In this document: positions 42,363-51,230 of the stretch, in pieces | Layout of the letters: every line of letters begins with the position of its first letter | Numbering within the stretch: position 1 is the stretch's first letter | NCBI RefSeq assembly: GCF_030285625.1 | Contig: NZ_CP127294.1 | Span: 6,232,001-6,296,000 of the forward strand | DNA from: Amycolatopsis sp. 2-15 | Lineage (GTDB): Bacteria; Actinomycetota; Actinomycetes; Mycobacteriales; Pseudonocardiaceae | Direction: 5' to 3' | DNA length: 64,000 bases | The notes under the pieces: model-generated | Seen by the model: the letters and a program-made list of their open reading frames with translations, nothing else | Told to the model about the DNA's origin: nothing | Database searches by the model: none | Position numbers and translations under genes: made by a program

Positions 42363-42557
42363 TCAGGCAGCCAGATCCGATGCGGGCGGTCTGGTGTCCG
42401 GTGCGGGGGAGTGCAACGCTTCCCGGTCACGCCCGGCCGGCTCGCAGCCGGGGCGCCAGGTACCCACGTGCGTCCACTGCCGGCCCCACCAGTGACTGAT
42501 GAGGACGGTGGACCGGAAGCAGACCGGGCACGGCTGGCGAAGGGAGTCGATCGCCAT
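42363..42557 (-). CDS. Small CxxC protein, 64 residues
   Basis: The ATG at 42557 lies seven bases after GGAGGT, an excellent ribosome site. The product starts MAIDSLRQPCPVCFRSTVLI and has CPVC plus a third Cys in TWRPGCEP, with Trp/His-rich sequence between (ISHWWGRQWTHVGTWRPGC), like a small zinc-ribbon or redox protein. It ends in a Pro/Asp-rich tail. No family recognised. It lies alone between the LuxR-type regulator and the phosphodiester glycosidase gene. Confidence 0.6.
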   Translation of the reverse strand: MAIDSLRQPCPVCFRSTVLISHWWGRQWTHVGTWRPGCEPAGRDREALHSPAPDTRPPASDLAA

Positions 42558-42761
42558 CGGGAGGACCTCCGTGTCGGTGGTGCTTCTTGCTCTTCCAGAG
42601 TCGCCGCCCGGCCCGGCCCGCACATCGGAAGTCCTACGGACAAAGTACGTACGTATCCGGTTCGGCAGAGGTTCACCGCGCCTCCAGCCGCCGGACAGGT
42701 CCGGGTCGATCGCGCCGGGTGGACTCACCCGGATCCGCTTGAGGCAAGGGAGAAACCCACA
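42558..42761. promoter_or_regulatory. Divergent gap with TACGTACGTA palindrome
   Basis: The gap between the small CxxC gene and the phosphodiester glycosidase gene contains TACGTACGTA at 42646-42655, a 10-base palindrome near its centre. Its position fits an operator serving both genes, but a palindrome this short can arise by chance. Confidence 0.25.
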
Positions 42762-44330
42762 GTGTTCACCTCGTCACGCGCTCGGCGCGTGTTCGCGGCA
42801 GCCGTCGTCGTCGCAGGGGCGGCGGCGGTTCTCACGCCGGCCGCCGACGCTTCGGTGCCCGGTCCCGCCGGCTACACCTGGACCACCGACGCGGTCGCGC
42901 CGGGCGTCACCGTGCGCACCGGGGTGCTGAGCCGCACGGCCCACCCTCCGTTCTGGACGGTCACGATCACCGCGCCGGCCAAGAACGTCCTCACCGGCGC
43001 GGCGACGACCGCCGAGCTGGGCACGGCGGCCTGGGCGCGCGACACCGCCGCCAAGCTGGCGGCGGCGGGCTATCCGGCGCGGCAGGACACCGTGCGCTGG
43101 CCCGGCTTCTCCGACACCCCGCACGGAGTCGAGGGCGTGCGCGTGCGTACCGGCTCGTACCCGACGCAGGCGGCGGCCACCGCGGCCGCGGCCACGCTCA
43201 AGGCGGCCGGGTTCAGTGCCGTGGCGGAGTGGACCGGCTACGACGCCGACCAGGCGCCCGACGCCGAACGCGTGCACGTCGCCGTGATCGACCGCGGCCG
43301 GTTCCGCGGCAGCATCGAGGCGACCCACGACGGCACGGTGGCGCAGCGCGAGACCACGTCGTCGATCGCCGCGAAGACGGGCGCGCTCGTGGCCGTCAAC
43401 GGCGGGTTCTTCGTGACCGCCGACGCCGACGGCTTCCAGGGCGTGCCGGCCGGGCTCGCCGCGTACGACGGCCACCTCGAGTCGCAGTCGTCCGGCGCCC
43501 GCGCGGCGCTGGTCCTCGGCCACCGCGGCGACGTGTCCATCGAGAACCTGACGTCCACGGTGACGCTGCGCTCCGGCGCGGCGGCCCACGCGGTCGGAGG
43601 CGTGAACCGCAAGCCCGGTGTCGTGCGCGACTGCGGCCGGCCCGGCCTGACGCCGACCACGAAACCGCGGCAGGACTTCACCTGCACCACCGCCGACGAC
43701 CTCGTGCTCTTCACCGCCGAGTTCGGCGCCGCCCTGCCGACCGGCGCGGGCACGCAGGTCACGCTCGATCGCAACGGCCGCGTGCTCACCGTGGGCGCGC
43801 GCGGTGGCGCGGTGCCCGCCGGCGGTTCCGCGGTGCAGGGCATCGGTCCGGCCGCCGGCTGGCTCGCCGCCCACGCTGTGGCCGGCCGCAGGCTGACCGT
43901 CGACGAGCACGTGCGCACCGCGTCGGGCCGGCCGCTCGACCTCCGCGCGGGCGACGGCATCGTCAGCGCGGCGCCGGTCCTGCTGCGCCACGGCCGCCAG
44001 GCCATCGACGCCGCCACCGAAGGCGTGCTCGACCCGAAGGACCTGTCGTTCGGGTACGCCTGGGCCGAGCAGCGCCAGCCGCGCACGATGGCCGGGCTCG
44101 ACGCACAGGGCCGCCTGCTGCTCGTGACCGTCGACGGCCGTCAGCCCGGCGTCAGCGAAGGCGTGACGATCGAGGAGGGTGCGCAGCTCATGCGCAGCCT
44201 CGGCGCGGTGGACGCGCTCAACCTCGACGGCGGCGGCTCCACCGCCATGGCCGTCGGGGGACAGCTCGTGAACCATCCGTCGGACGCCACGGGTGAGCGG
44301 CCGATCGGCGACGCGGTGCTCGTGCGCTGA
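42762..44330 (+). CDS. Secreted phosphodiester glycosidase (NAGPA-domain) protein
   Basis: A 522-residue exported protein. The GTG at 42762 follows AAGGGAG and starts a signal peptide (VFTSSRARRVFAAAVVVAGA). About residues 95-150 form a SPOR-like repeat region (VRVRTGSYPTQAAATAAAAT). The C-terminal half is a NAGPA/phosphodiester glycosidase domain, marked by TGALVAVNGGFFV, GLDAQGRLLLVTVDGR and the signature VDALNLDGGGSTAM. Family members cleave a GlcNAc-1-phosphodiester bond or related links; in bacteria they are thought to act on exopolysaccharide or wall glycan. It precedes a large secreted GH2 enzyme. Confidence 0.87.
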   Translation: MFTSSRARRVFAAAVVVAGAAAVLTPAADASVPGPAGYTWTTDAVAPGVTVRTGVLSRTAHPPFWTVTITAPAKNVLTGAATTAELGTAAWARDTAAKLAAAGYPARQDTVRWPGFSDTPHGVEGVRVRTGSYPTQAAATAAAATLKAAGFSAVAEWTGYDADQAPDAERVHVAVIDRGRFRGSIEATHDGTVAQRETTSSIAAKTGALVAVNGGFFVTADADGFQGVPAGLAAYDGHLESQSSGARAALVLGHRGDVSIENLTSTVTLRSGAAAHAVGGVNRKPGVVRDCGRPGLTPTTKPRQDFTCTTADDLVLFTAEFGAALPTGAGTQVTLDRNGRVLTVGARGGAVPAGGSAVQGIGPAAGWLAAHAVAGRRLTVDEHVRTASGRPLDLRAGDGIVSAAPVLLRHGRQAIDAATEGVLDPKDLSFGYAWAEQRQPRTMAGLDAQGRLLLVTVDGRQPGVSEGVTIEEGAQLMRSLGAVDALNLDGGGSTAMAVGGQLVNHPSDATGERPIGDAVLVR

Positions 44331-44333
44331 CCC

Positions 44334-44378
44334 GTCCGGCCGGGCGCGTCCGCTCCATCCGGATGCGCCCGGCCGGAC
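44334..44378. terminator. Terminator-like hairpin after the phosphodiester glycosidase
   Basis: A perfect 14-bp stem GTCCGGCCGGGCGC/GCGCCCGGCCGGAC with a 17-base loop starts 3 bases after the stop codon. It separates this gene from the GH2 gene downstream. Confidence 0.75.
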
Positions 44379-44511
44379 AAACCGGGCCCCTCGGCTTTCC
44401 CCGCGGCTCGGAACGACCGGCACCCTCTCAGCTTCCGACATCGATGTCAGCGCGGTCCATTCCTGTCTCTCTTGTCTTCTTGACGGTCGGGTGAACGGCC
44501 GGGAAGCTTCC

Positions 44512-44525
44512 TGGCAACGTTGTCA
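44512..44525. promoter_or_regulatory. LacI-type operator upstream of the GH2 gene
   Basis: TGGCAACGTTGTCA has the central AACGTT and TGxxAACGTTxxCA form of LacI/GalR-family operators, with one mismatch between its half-sites. It lies 69 bases before the GH2 ATG, a good place for sugar-dependent repression. No LacI-family gene is in the window, so the repressor would act in trans. Confidence 0.6.
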
Positions 44526-44594
44526 CCCGTCGACGTCGACGCCTGCGGTCCCCGCGTCACGTGGACGGGATTTGCCTCGAGAGCGGGAGATCCC

Positions 44595-47500
44595 ATGACG
44601 TTGGACCAGAGCGGCGCGCCGGGCGCGGATTCGGCACTGTCGCGCCGGGGCGTGCTGACCGCCGGTACCGGGTTGCTGGCCGGGTTCGGCCTGACGGCGG
44701 TGCTGCCCGGCGTAGCCTCGGCGGCGCCCACGTCCCCGGCGGTGCCGGACGGGCACAGCTCGACCGATCTGGCCCTGTTCCGCCCCGTGCAGGTGTCCTC
44801 CACCGACTACGCGGCCACCCCCGCCGAGTTCGCGGTCGACGGCCTCGCGCAGGTCGGCGTGCAGGGCTCCGGCTGGCGCGCGGCCTCGGGCGGCTCGCAG
44901 TGGATCATCGTGGACTTGCAGGGGCGCTGCCAGGTCGATTCCGTGGTGCTCACGTTCGAGGCCCGCCCGGGGGACCCGGCGTTCGACCCGACCGCCTCGC
45001 GCAGCAACACGAAGGGCACCGAGGTCCAGTCGAGCTACGCCACCGTGTTCGACCTCGACGTCTCCCAGGACGGCAAGTCCTGGCGGACCGTCCACAGCAC
45101 CGCGCAGGGCACCGGCGGTGTGGTGACCATCCCGTTGAAGCCGGCCGTCACCGCGCGCTGGGTCCGTCTCGCGAGCTCCGCCGGCTCGACCACGAACCCG
45201 TTGGGGCTCAACGGGTTTCAGGTCTACGGCGCTACGCGCGACAGTCGCCCGGCCGTGCGCGGCTGGACGTCGTTCCCCGTGCGCGGGCACGACAACCCGC
45301 CGGCGCTGGCGGTGGCCGCCGACGGCTCCGTGCCGTTGGAGTCAGGCTGGGTCCTCACCATGCAGGACTGGGCGCCGAGCACCGACGGCGCCGTCCTGTC
45401 CGGCAACTCGGTCGACACGCGCGGCTGGCTGCCGGCGTCGGTGCCGGGCACCGTGCTCGGCTCGCTCGTCGAGCAGGGCCAGCTGCCCGACCCGGCCAAG
45501 GGCATGGGCAACATGCACATCCCGGAAGCCCTGTCACGGCACTCCTGGTGGTACCGCCGCACGTTCTCCGTGCCGCGTGGCCTCGACACCTCCTCAGGCC
45601 GGCACGTGTGGCTCGAGTTCGACGGCGTCAACCACGAGGCCGACATCTGGCTCAACGGCGCCCACGTCGGCAACCTGGCGCACCCGTTCGGCCGCGCCGC
45701 TCTCGACGTCACGGCCGCGCTGCGCCGCACCGGCGACCAGAACGTCGCGGTGAAGATCGCGCCGATGCCGTTCCCCGGCAGCCCCGGCGACAAGGGTCCG
45801 GCCGGCCAGTCCTTCGTGGACGCGGGCGGCACGATGTTCGCCAACTCGCCCACGCTCGTCGCGGTGTCCGGCTGGGACTGGATGCCCGCGGTGCGCGACC
45901 GCGCGTCCGGCATCTGGAACCACGTCCGGCTGCGCTCGACCGGCGCGATCGTGGTGGGCGACGCCCGCGTGGACACCAAGCTGCCGAACCTGCCCGCGAC
46001 CGACGTCGCCGAGGTGACCATCACGGTCCCCGTCCGCAACGCCGGTTCGGTGGCCCAGCGCGTGAAGGTCACCGCGGCGTTCGACGGCATCTCGGTGTCC
46101 AGCACCGTCACCGTCGCCCCGGGTGAGGAGGGCGCGGCGGTGTTCGCGCCGTCGGCGTTCGGTCAGCTGCGGATCAAGAACCCGAAGCTGTGGTGGCCCA
46201 ACGGCTACGGCGACGCCACCCTGCACGACCTCACCGTGACCGCCGCCATCGGCTCCGCGGTGAGCGACCGCAAGAGCCTCAAGTTCGGCATCCGCCAGAT
46301 CACCTACACCTACGACCAGCCGGTGACGCCCATCGACGGGGCCGCGGACCAGACCGTCGACTTCCCGGCGCAAACCGCCCGCTACCTGCGGCTGCAGTGC
46401 GACAAGCGGTCCGCCGGCTGGGGTTTCTCGGTCTACGAGATGTCGGTGCTCGACAGCGCGCACCCGGACACCGACCTCGCGCTCGGCAAGCCGGCCACCG
46501 CGTCGACCACGGAAGACGACAACCCCACCATGACCCCGGACCACGCCGTCGACGGCGACCGGACCACTCGCTGGGGTTCGGCGTGGAGCGACAACCAGTG
46601 GCTGCAGGTCGACTTCGGCAGCCCGGTCACCTTCGACCGGGTGGCGCTGCACTGGGAATACTCGTACGCGATGACGTTCCGCGTGCAGGTGTCGCAGGAC
46701 GGCGAGACGTGGACCGACGCGCTGGCCGTGGACAACTCGCCGAAGCCGCTGACGTTCATCGTCAACGGCGTCAAGGTGTTCTGCCGCGGCGGCAGCTGGG
46801 GCTGGGACGAGCTGCTGCGCCGGATGCCGCCGGAGCGCGTGGACAACGTCGTCGCGATGCACCGCGACATGAACTTCACCATGCTGCGCAACTGGATCGG
46901 CTCGTCCTACCGCGAAGAGCTGTTCGAGGCGTGCGACCGCTACGGCATCCTCGTGTGGACGGAGTTCTGGGACGGGTTCTCCACCGACCCGGCCAACCAC
47001 GACATCTTCCTGGCCCAGGCCAAGGACACCGTGCTGCGCTACCGCTCCCACCCGTCGGTCGCGGTGTGGTTCGGCTGCAACGAGGGCAGCCCGCCGTCGG
47101 TGATCGACCAGGCGCTGCGCTCGATCGTCACGGAGAACACGGACCTGCTGTACCAGAGCAACTCCGCGGGCGGCGTGATCACCGGCGACGGCCCCTACCG
47201 CTGGCTCGACCCGAAGCAGTACTTCACGGGTGAGGCGACCGGCGGCAAGGCCGGCTTCTGGAGCGAGATCGGCATCCCGACGGTGTCCGTGGTGGAGAGC
47301 ATGCGCAACCTCGTCGGCGACGGCGACGCGGGCTGGCCGATCGGCGCGCCGTGGTTCCTGCACGACTGGTCCACGCAGGGCAACCAGTCGCCGCAGACCT
47401 ACCTCGCGGCGATCGACGCGCGGCTCGCGCCCTCGTCGAGCCTGGCGGAGTTCTGCCGCAAGGCGCAGTTCGTGAACTTCGAGAGCATGCGCGCGATCTT

Positions 47501-48236
47501 CGAGGCGTGGAACTCGAAGCTGTGGAACGATGCCACCGGCGTGCTGCTGTGGATGTCGCACCCGGCCTGGCACAGCACGGTGTGGCAGACCTACGACTAC
47601 GACCTCGACGTGAACGGCAGCTACTACGGCTCCCGCAAGGGCTGCGAGTCGCGGCACGTGCAGGCGGACCTCACGACCTGGCAGGTGCGGGCGATCAACC
47701 ACACGCCCAACGCGTTGAGCGGCATGACCGTCACCGCGCAGTTGCACGGCCTCGACGGCAAGCCGCTGGGCGCCGCGCAGACGCAGAAGGTCGACGTGGC
47801 CCCGATCTCGGGCACGGCCGCGTTCACGGTGCCGTTCGGCGCGGACCTGCCGGCGCTGCACCTGCTGCGCCTGACCATGACGGATGCCCACGGCGCCGTC
47901 GTCTCGGAGAACACGTACTGGCGCTACCAGGCGGACACCGCGATGCGCGCGCTCAACCAGCTGGGGCGCACGCAGCTGTCGACGAGCCTTCGCTCGGCGG
48001 GCAAGGGCGGTTACACCGCGACTATCCGCAACACGGGCAAGACCGTGGCCGCGATGGTGCGGCTGTCGCTGCGCGAGAACAACGGCAAGGACCGCGTGCT
48101 GCCGACGATCTACGGCGACAACTACTTCTGGTTGCTGCCAGGGGAGTCCCGCACGGTCACGGTCGCGCCGCGGCGGTCCGTGAAGTCCCCGCGGCTGTCG
48201 GTGGAGGCGTACAACGTGCCGGCGAAGCTGAGCTGA
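44595..48236 (+). CDS. Secreted GH2 enzyme with two F5/8C domains
   Basis: A 1213-residue exported glycoside hydrolase. The ATG at 44595 follows GGGAGA and begins a Tat-like signal (SRRGVLTAGTGLLAGFGL). Order: an F5/8 type C (CBM32-like) domain at about 60-210; the GH2 sugar-binding jelly roll (SWWYRRTFSVPRGLD, then VNHEADIWLNGAHVGNLAHP); an immunoglobulin-like domain; a second F5/8C domain inserted at about 575-720; the GH2 barrel; and C-terminal beta domains. Acid/base Glu830 lies in WFGCNEG and the probable nucleophile is Glu891 in FWSEIG. It resembles exo-beta-D-glucosaminidases and mannosidases. The inserted carbohydrate-binding module before the barrel is unusual. Confidence 0.88.
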   Translation: MTLDQSGAPGADSALSRRGVLTAGTGLLAGFGLTAVLPGVASAAPTSPAVPDGHSSTDLALFRPVQVSSTDYAATPAEFAVDGLAQVGVQGSGWRAASGGSQWIIVDLQGRCQVDSVVLTFEARPGDPAFDPTASRSNTKGTEVQSSYATVFDLDVSQDGKSWRTVHSTAQGTGGVVTIPLKPAVTARWVRLASSAGSTTNPLGLNGFQVYGATRDSRPAVRGWTSFPVRGHDNPPALAVAADGSVPLESGWVLTMQDWAPSTDGAVLSGNSVDTRGWLPASVPGTVLGSLVEQGQLPDPAKGMGNMHIPEALSRHSWWYRRTFSVPRGLDTSSGRHVWLEFDGVNHEADIWLNGAHVGNLAHPFGRAALDVTAALRRTGDQNVAVKIAPMPFPGSPGDKGPAGQSFVDAGGTMFANSPTLVAVSGWDWMPAVRDRASGIWNHVRLRSTGAIVVGDARVDTKLPNLPATDVAEVTITVPVRNAGSVAQRVKVTAAFDGISVSSTVTVAPGEEGAAVFAPSAFGQLRIKNPKLWWPNGYGDATLHDLTVTAAIGSAVSDRKSLKFGIRQITYTYDQPVTPIDGAADQTVDFPAQTARYLRLQCDKRSAGWGFSVYEMSVLDSAHPDTDLALGKPATASTTEDDNPTMTPDHAVDGDRTTRWGSAWSDNQWLQVDFGSPVTFDRVALHWEYSYAMTFRVQVSQDGETWTDALAVDNSPKPLTFIVNGVKVFCRGGSWGWDELLRRMPPERVDNVVAMHRDMNFTMLRNWIGSSYREELFEACDRYGILVWTEFWDGFSTDPANHDIFLAQAKDTVLRYRSHPSVAVWFGCNEGSPPSVIDQALRSIVTENTDLLYQSNSAGGVITGDGPYRWLDPKQYFTGEATGGKAGFWSEIGIPTVSVVESMRNLVGDGDAGWPIGAPWFLHDWSTQGNQSPQTYLAAIDARLAPSSSLAEFCRKAQFVNFESMRAIFEAWNSKLWNDATGVLLWMSHPAWHSTVWQTYDYDLDVNGSYYGSRKGCESRHVQADLTTWQVRAINHTPNALSGMTVTAQLHGLDGKPLGAAQTQKVDVAPISGTAAFTVPFGADLPALHLLRLTMTDAHGAVVSENTYWRYQADTAMRALNQLGRTQLSTSLRSAGKGGYTATIRNTGKTVAAMVRLSLRENNGKDRVLPTIYGDNYFWLLPGESRTVTVAPRRSVKSPRLSVEAYNVPAKLS

Positions 48237-48242
48237 CTTCCG

Positions 48243-48278
48243 GTTGCCGGGGCCTGCTCACGAGGTGGCCCCGGCAAC
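48243..48278. terminator. Bidirectional terminator-like hairpin
   Basis: A perfect 12-bp stem GTTGCCGGGGCC/GGCCCCGGCAAC with a 12-base loop lies between the convergent GH2 and Sco1-like genes. Confidence 0.75.
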
Positions 48279-48291
48279 TGGTCTCAGCGTT

Positions 48292-48780
48292 TCAGACCAC
48301 GGCTTCGCGCAGCCGTTCGGTGTACTTCTTGTCGTCGAGGCCGTCGGTGAGGTGCGTCGCGTAGGCGCCCTCGGGGTCCAGCACGTAGGTGATGGCGGTG
48401 TGCGGCACCGCGTAGCCGTCGGGGTCCCCGGGATCGTCCTTGCGGCGCGCGAAAACGCGGAAGGCGCGCTTGGCCCGCTCGATCTGCTCCGGCGTGCCGG
48501 TGAGGCCGGTGAAACGCGGGTGGTCGCCTTCGAGGTAGGCGCGCATCACCTCGGGACTGTCACGCTCCGGGTCGACGGTGATGTACAGCGGCTGGATCTT
48601 GTCGGCCGTCGGACCCAGCTCGTCCAGCGCGGCCGTGAGGCGGCCGAGCGCCCGCGGGCACACCATGCGGCAGTGGGTGAAGCCGAAGAAGACCGTGACC
48701 CACTTGCCGCGGTAGTCCTGCTCGGTCACGGCCGCGCCGTGGTGGTCGACGAGGCTGAAGGTGGCGTCGATCGGCGTCAC
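48292..48780 (-). CDS. SCO1/SenC-family protein without export signal
   Basis: A 162-residue thioredoxin-fold protein of the SCO1/SenC family. The copper-binding cysteines are Cys37 and Cys41 (CRMVC) and the distal ligand is His127 (AVPHTAITYV), so the metal site is complete. GTG start at 48780 with AGGGAGGA upstream. Unusually, it begins directly at the fold (MTPIDATFSLVDHHG) with no signal peptide, lipobox or membrane anchor, while most Sco proteins are exported to deliver copper to cytochrome oxidase. It may be a cytosolic redox variant. Confidence 0.8.
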   Translation of the reverse strand: MTPIDATFSLVDHHGAAVTEQDYRGKWVTVFFGFTHCRMVCPRALGRLTAALDELGPTADKIQPLYITVDPERDSPEVMRAYLEGDHPRFTGLTGTPEQIERAKRAFRVFARRKDDPGDPDGYAVPHTAITYVLDPEGAYATHLTDGLDDKKYTERLREAVV

Positions 48781-48869
48781 GCCGGATCCTCCCTGTCGTG
48801 CTGGTTGTCGCGCACGGTGACGCTACTCCGCTGGGAATCGGCTTCAGCGCCCCGGATTACCCTGTTTTC

Positions 48870-49169
48870 GTGGCCACCGACGCGCGTCACCGCGCTCTGG
48901 CCGAACGCGGCGACCCACCCGTCCGGACGCTGCCACCGGAAGCCGCGCGGCTGCTGACTTCACTGGCCGCCTGCGCGATTGGCCGCTCACCTCGTGCGGT
49001 GCACGACGTGGCGTGGGATCTGACCACGTGGCTCCTGCGGTCCTACCCGACGGTCGGCTTCGACCGGGCCGCGGTGCTGTTCGGTGCGGCGACCCACGAC
49101 ATCGCGGCGTGCCCCGCAGGACTCCCCGTTCCACGTGCCGCGCAGCCTGGTTTAAATTCAAGCGCTTGA
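48870..49169 (+). pseudogene. Truncated HD-domain phosphohydrolase-like gene
   Basis: From a GTG at 48870 the product reads VATDARHRALAERGDPPVRT, then AVHDVAWDLTTWLLRSYPTV and FDRAAVLFGAATHDI. This looks like the N-terminal half of an HD-domain hydrolase, in which THDIGK is the metal motif. The sequence leaves the family just after THDI and stops about 20 codons later, inside a TetR operator. It appears truncated by an old deletion and should be inactive. The frame is open upstream to a GTG at 48798. Confidence 0.5.
49158..49169. promoter_or_regulatory. TetR operator before the TetR/P450 genes
   Basis: TCAAGCGCTTGA is a perfect 12-base palindrome with the CAAG-N2-CTTG core known from KstR2-type operators. 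It lies 65 bases before the GTG of the TetR gene at 49234, overlaps a possible TTGACT -35 element (49166-49171), and is also at the end of the truncated HD gene. Confidence 0.6.
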
Positions 49170-49233
49170 CTTAACTTGCGAAGGTCCGGTTGACTGATCA
49201 CGAACCGCAGGTGCGACGCGGGGAGGAGCAACG

Positions 49234-49884
49234 GTGGCCGGAGTGACCGGGAAGGCGATCCGCGCGGAGACGACGCGGGAGCGGATCCTCGCCACGGCCG
49301 AGCGGCTGTTCGCCGAGCACGGCGTGTACGCGGTGTCGAACCGGCAGATCAGCGAGGCCGCGGGGCAGGGCAACAACGCCGCCGTGGGCTACCACTTCGG
49401 CGCGAAAGCCGACCTCGTCCGCGCGATCGCCCACAAGCACGCCGAGGGCATCGAGGCGATCCGGACGCGGATGGTCGCGCGGGTCCCCGGCGACGCCGGC
49501 GTGCGCGACTGGGTCGAGTGCCTGGTGCGGCCGGCCACCGACCACCTGGCGGCCCTGCGTGCCCCGACGTGGTTCGCGCGCTTCGCCGCGCAGGTCATGA
49601 CCGACCCCGCACTGCGCGGGATCATGATCGAGGAGGCGCTGAGCGCCCCGGCGCTGCACCGCATCCTCCACGGCCTCGACACCTGTCTGCCCCACCTGAC
49701 CCCCGCCGCCCGCGCCGAACGCGACGCCATGGCGCGCCTGCTGATGGTCCACACCTGCGCCGAACGCGAACGCGCCCTCGCCGAAGCCGCCCCCACCCCG
49801 CGTCCCGACTGGTGCAGCGCCGGCACGGGCCTCGTCGACGCCATCGTCGGCCTCTGGCTCGCCCCCACCACCGATGCCCGCTGA
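49234..49884 (+). CDS. TetR-family regulator beside a P450
   Basis: A 216-residue TetR protein, GTG at 49234 behind GGGGAGGAG. HTH: NRQISEAAGQGNNAAVGYHF, the NNAAVxYHFG variant shared with a subgroup of actinobacterial TetR proteins, and a long C-terminal domain (WFARFAAQVMTDPALRGIMI). It precedes a cytochrome P450 gene by 113 bases in the same direction, so it probably controls the P450 and itself through the palindrome at 49158-49169. Confidence 0.88.
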   Translation: MAGVTGKAIRAETTRERILATAERLFAEHGVYAVSNRQISEAAGQGNNAAVGYHFGAKADLVRAIAHKHAEGIEAIRTRMVARVPGDAGVRDWVECLVRPATDHLAALRAPTWFARFAAQVMTDPALRGIMIEEALSAPALHRILHGLDTCLPHLTPAARAERDAMARLLMVHTCAERERALAEAAPTPRPDWCSAGTGLVDAIVGLWLAPTTDAR

Positions 49885-49997
49885 CGCTCGCGCCCGTCTG
49901 CCGGAGACAACGCGGGCAAGCGGCAAGCGCACCCGGCCGGCCACTCCACCACCGTCCACTTCAGACCGACAAACGCCCACCCCGCCGCGGAGGACGC

Positions 49998-51230
49998 ATG
50001 ACGAGCACGCTGGACCAGGCCACCCCGGGCGCCGACGAGGTGCCCGAGTTCCCGATGGCCCGGGCGGCCGGGTGCCCGTTCGACCCGCCGCCGCGGGCGC
50101 GCGAGCTGCAGGAGGCGGGGCCGCTGGCGCGGGTGCGGCTGTGGGACGGCAGCACTCCGTGGCTGGTGACGCGGTACGCGGACCAGCGGGCGCTCCTCGC
50201 CGACGCACGGGTGAGCGCGGACATCACGCGGCCGGGTTACCCGAGCCCCGCGCCGCTGCCGCCCGGTGGGTTGTCCATCAGTTTCATCCTGATGGACAAC
50301 CCGGAGCACGCGCGGTTGCGCCGGATGGTCACGGCGCCGTTCACGGTGCGACGGATCGAGGCGCTGCGGCCGGCCGTGCAGAAGATCGTGGACGACTCGC
50401 TCGACGCGATGCTCGCGGGGCCGAACCCGGTGGACCTCGTGGAGGCGTTCGCGCTGCCGGTGCCCTCGCTGGTGATCTGCGAGCTGCTCGGCGTGCCCTA
50501 CCGCGACCACGACTTCTTCCAGACCAACAGCAAGGTCATCATCAAGCGCGACGCCGATCCGGCCGAACGCACTGCCGGGCACCGCGCGCTGCTGGGGTAC
50601 CTCGACGACCTCATGGGGGAGAAGCTCGCCCGCAGGCAGGACGATCTGCTGTCCGGGCTCGCCGACCGCGTCGAGGCCGGGGAGCTCACGCGCGCCGAGG
50701 CCGCGCAGATGGGCGTGCTGCTGCTGATCGCGGGCCACGAGACCACGGCCAACATGATCGCGCTCGGCACGCTGACCCTGCTGCGCCACCCGGACCAGCT
50801 CGCCCTGGTCCGGGAGACCGACGACCCGGCCGTGATCGCCGGCGCGGTCGAGGAACTGCTGCGCTACCTCACGATCACGCACAACGGCCGCCGCCGCGTG
50901 GCGATCGAGGACATCGAGATCGCCGGCGAGACGATCCGCGCGGGCGAGGGCCTGATCATGGCCAACGACATCGCCAACCGCGACGAGAGCGTGTTCCCCG
51001 ACCCCGACGGGCTCGACGTGCGCCGCCCGGACTCGCGCCGGCACGTGGCGTTCGGGTTCGGCGTGCACCAATGCCTCGGGCAGCCGCTCGCGCGCGTGGA
51101 GCTCCAGGTCGTCTACAACACGCTCTACTGGCGCGTCCCCACGCTCGCCCTCGCGGCCGACCTGGACGAGATTCCGTTCAAGCACAACGGTTCCGTGTAC
51201 GGCGTGTACGAGCTGCCCGTCACGTGGTGA
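49998..51230 (+). CDS. Cytochrome P450 (CYP105-like)
   Basis: A 410-residue bacterial class I P450, ATG at 49998 with GGAGGA upstream. Family motifs are all present: LLIAGHETTANM (I helix, with the acid-alcohol ET pair), EELLRYLT (K helix ExxR region) and the haem loop FGFGVHQCLG with Cys359 as thiolate ligand. The N-terminal FPMARAAGCPFDPPP opening is typical of CYP105 and relatives, which hydroxylate xenobiotics and secondary metabolites. No ferredoxin gene follows, so electrons must come from a partner encoded elsewhere. Confidence 0.92.
   Translation: MTSTLDQATPGADEVPEFPMARAAGCPFDPPPRARELQEAGPLARVRLWDGSTPWLVTRYADQRALLADARVSADITRPGYPSPAPLPPGGLSISFILMDNPEHARLRRMVTAPFTVRRIEALRPAVQKIVDDSLDAMLAGPNPVDLVEAFALPVPSLVICELLGVPYRDHDFFQTNSKVIIKRDADPAERTAGHRALLGYLDDLMGEKLARRQDDLLSGLADRVEAGELTRAEAAQMGVLLLIAGHETTANMIALGTLTLLRHPDQLALVRETDDPAVIAGAVEELLRYLTITHNGRRRVAIEDIEIAGETIRAGEGLIMANDIANRDESVFPDPDGLDVRRPDSRRHVAFGFGVHQCLGQPLARVELQVVYNTLYWRVPTLALAADLDEIPFKHNGSVYGVYELPVTW

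Noticed and set aside
45594..47891. A 765-codon minus-strand frame opposite the GH2 gene
   Set aside because: Typical GC-rich antisense shadow rich in Arg, Val, His and Gly, without a ribosome site.
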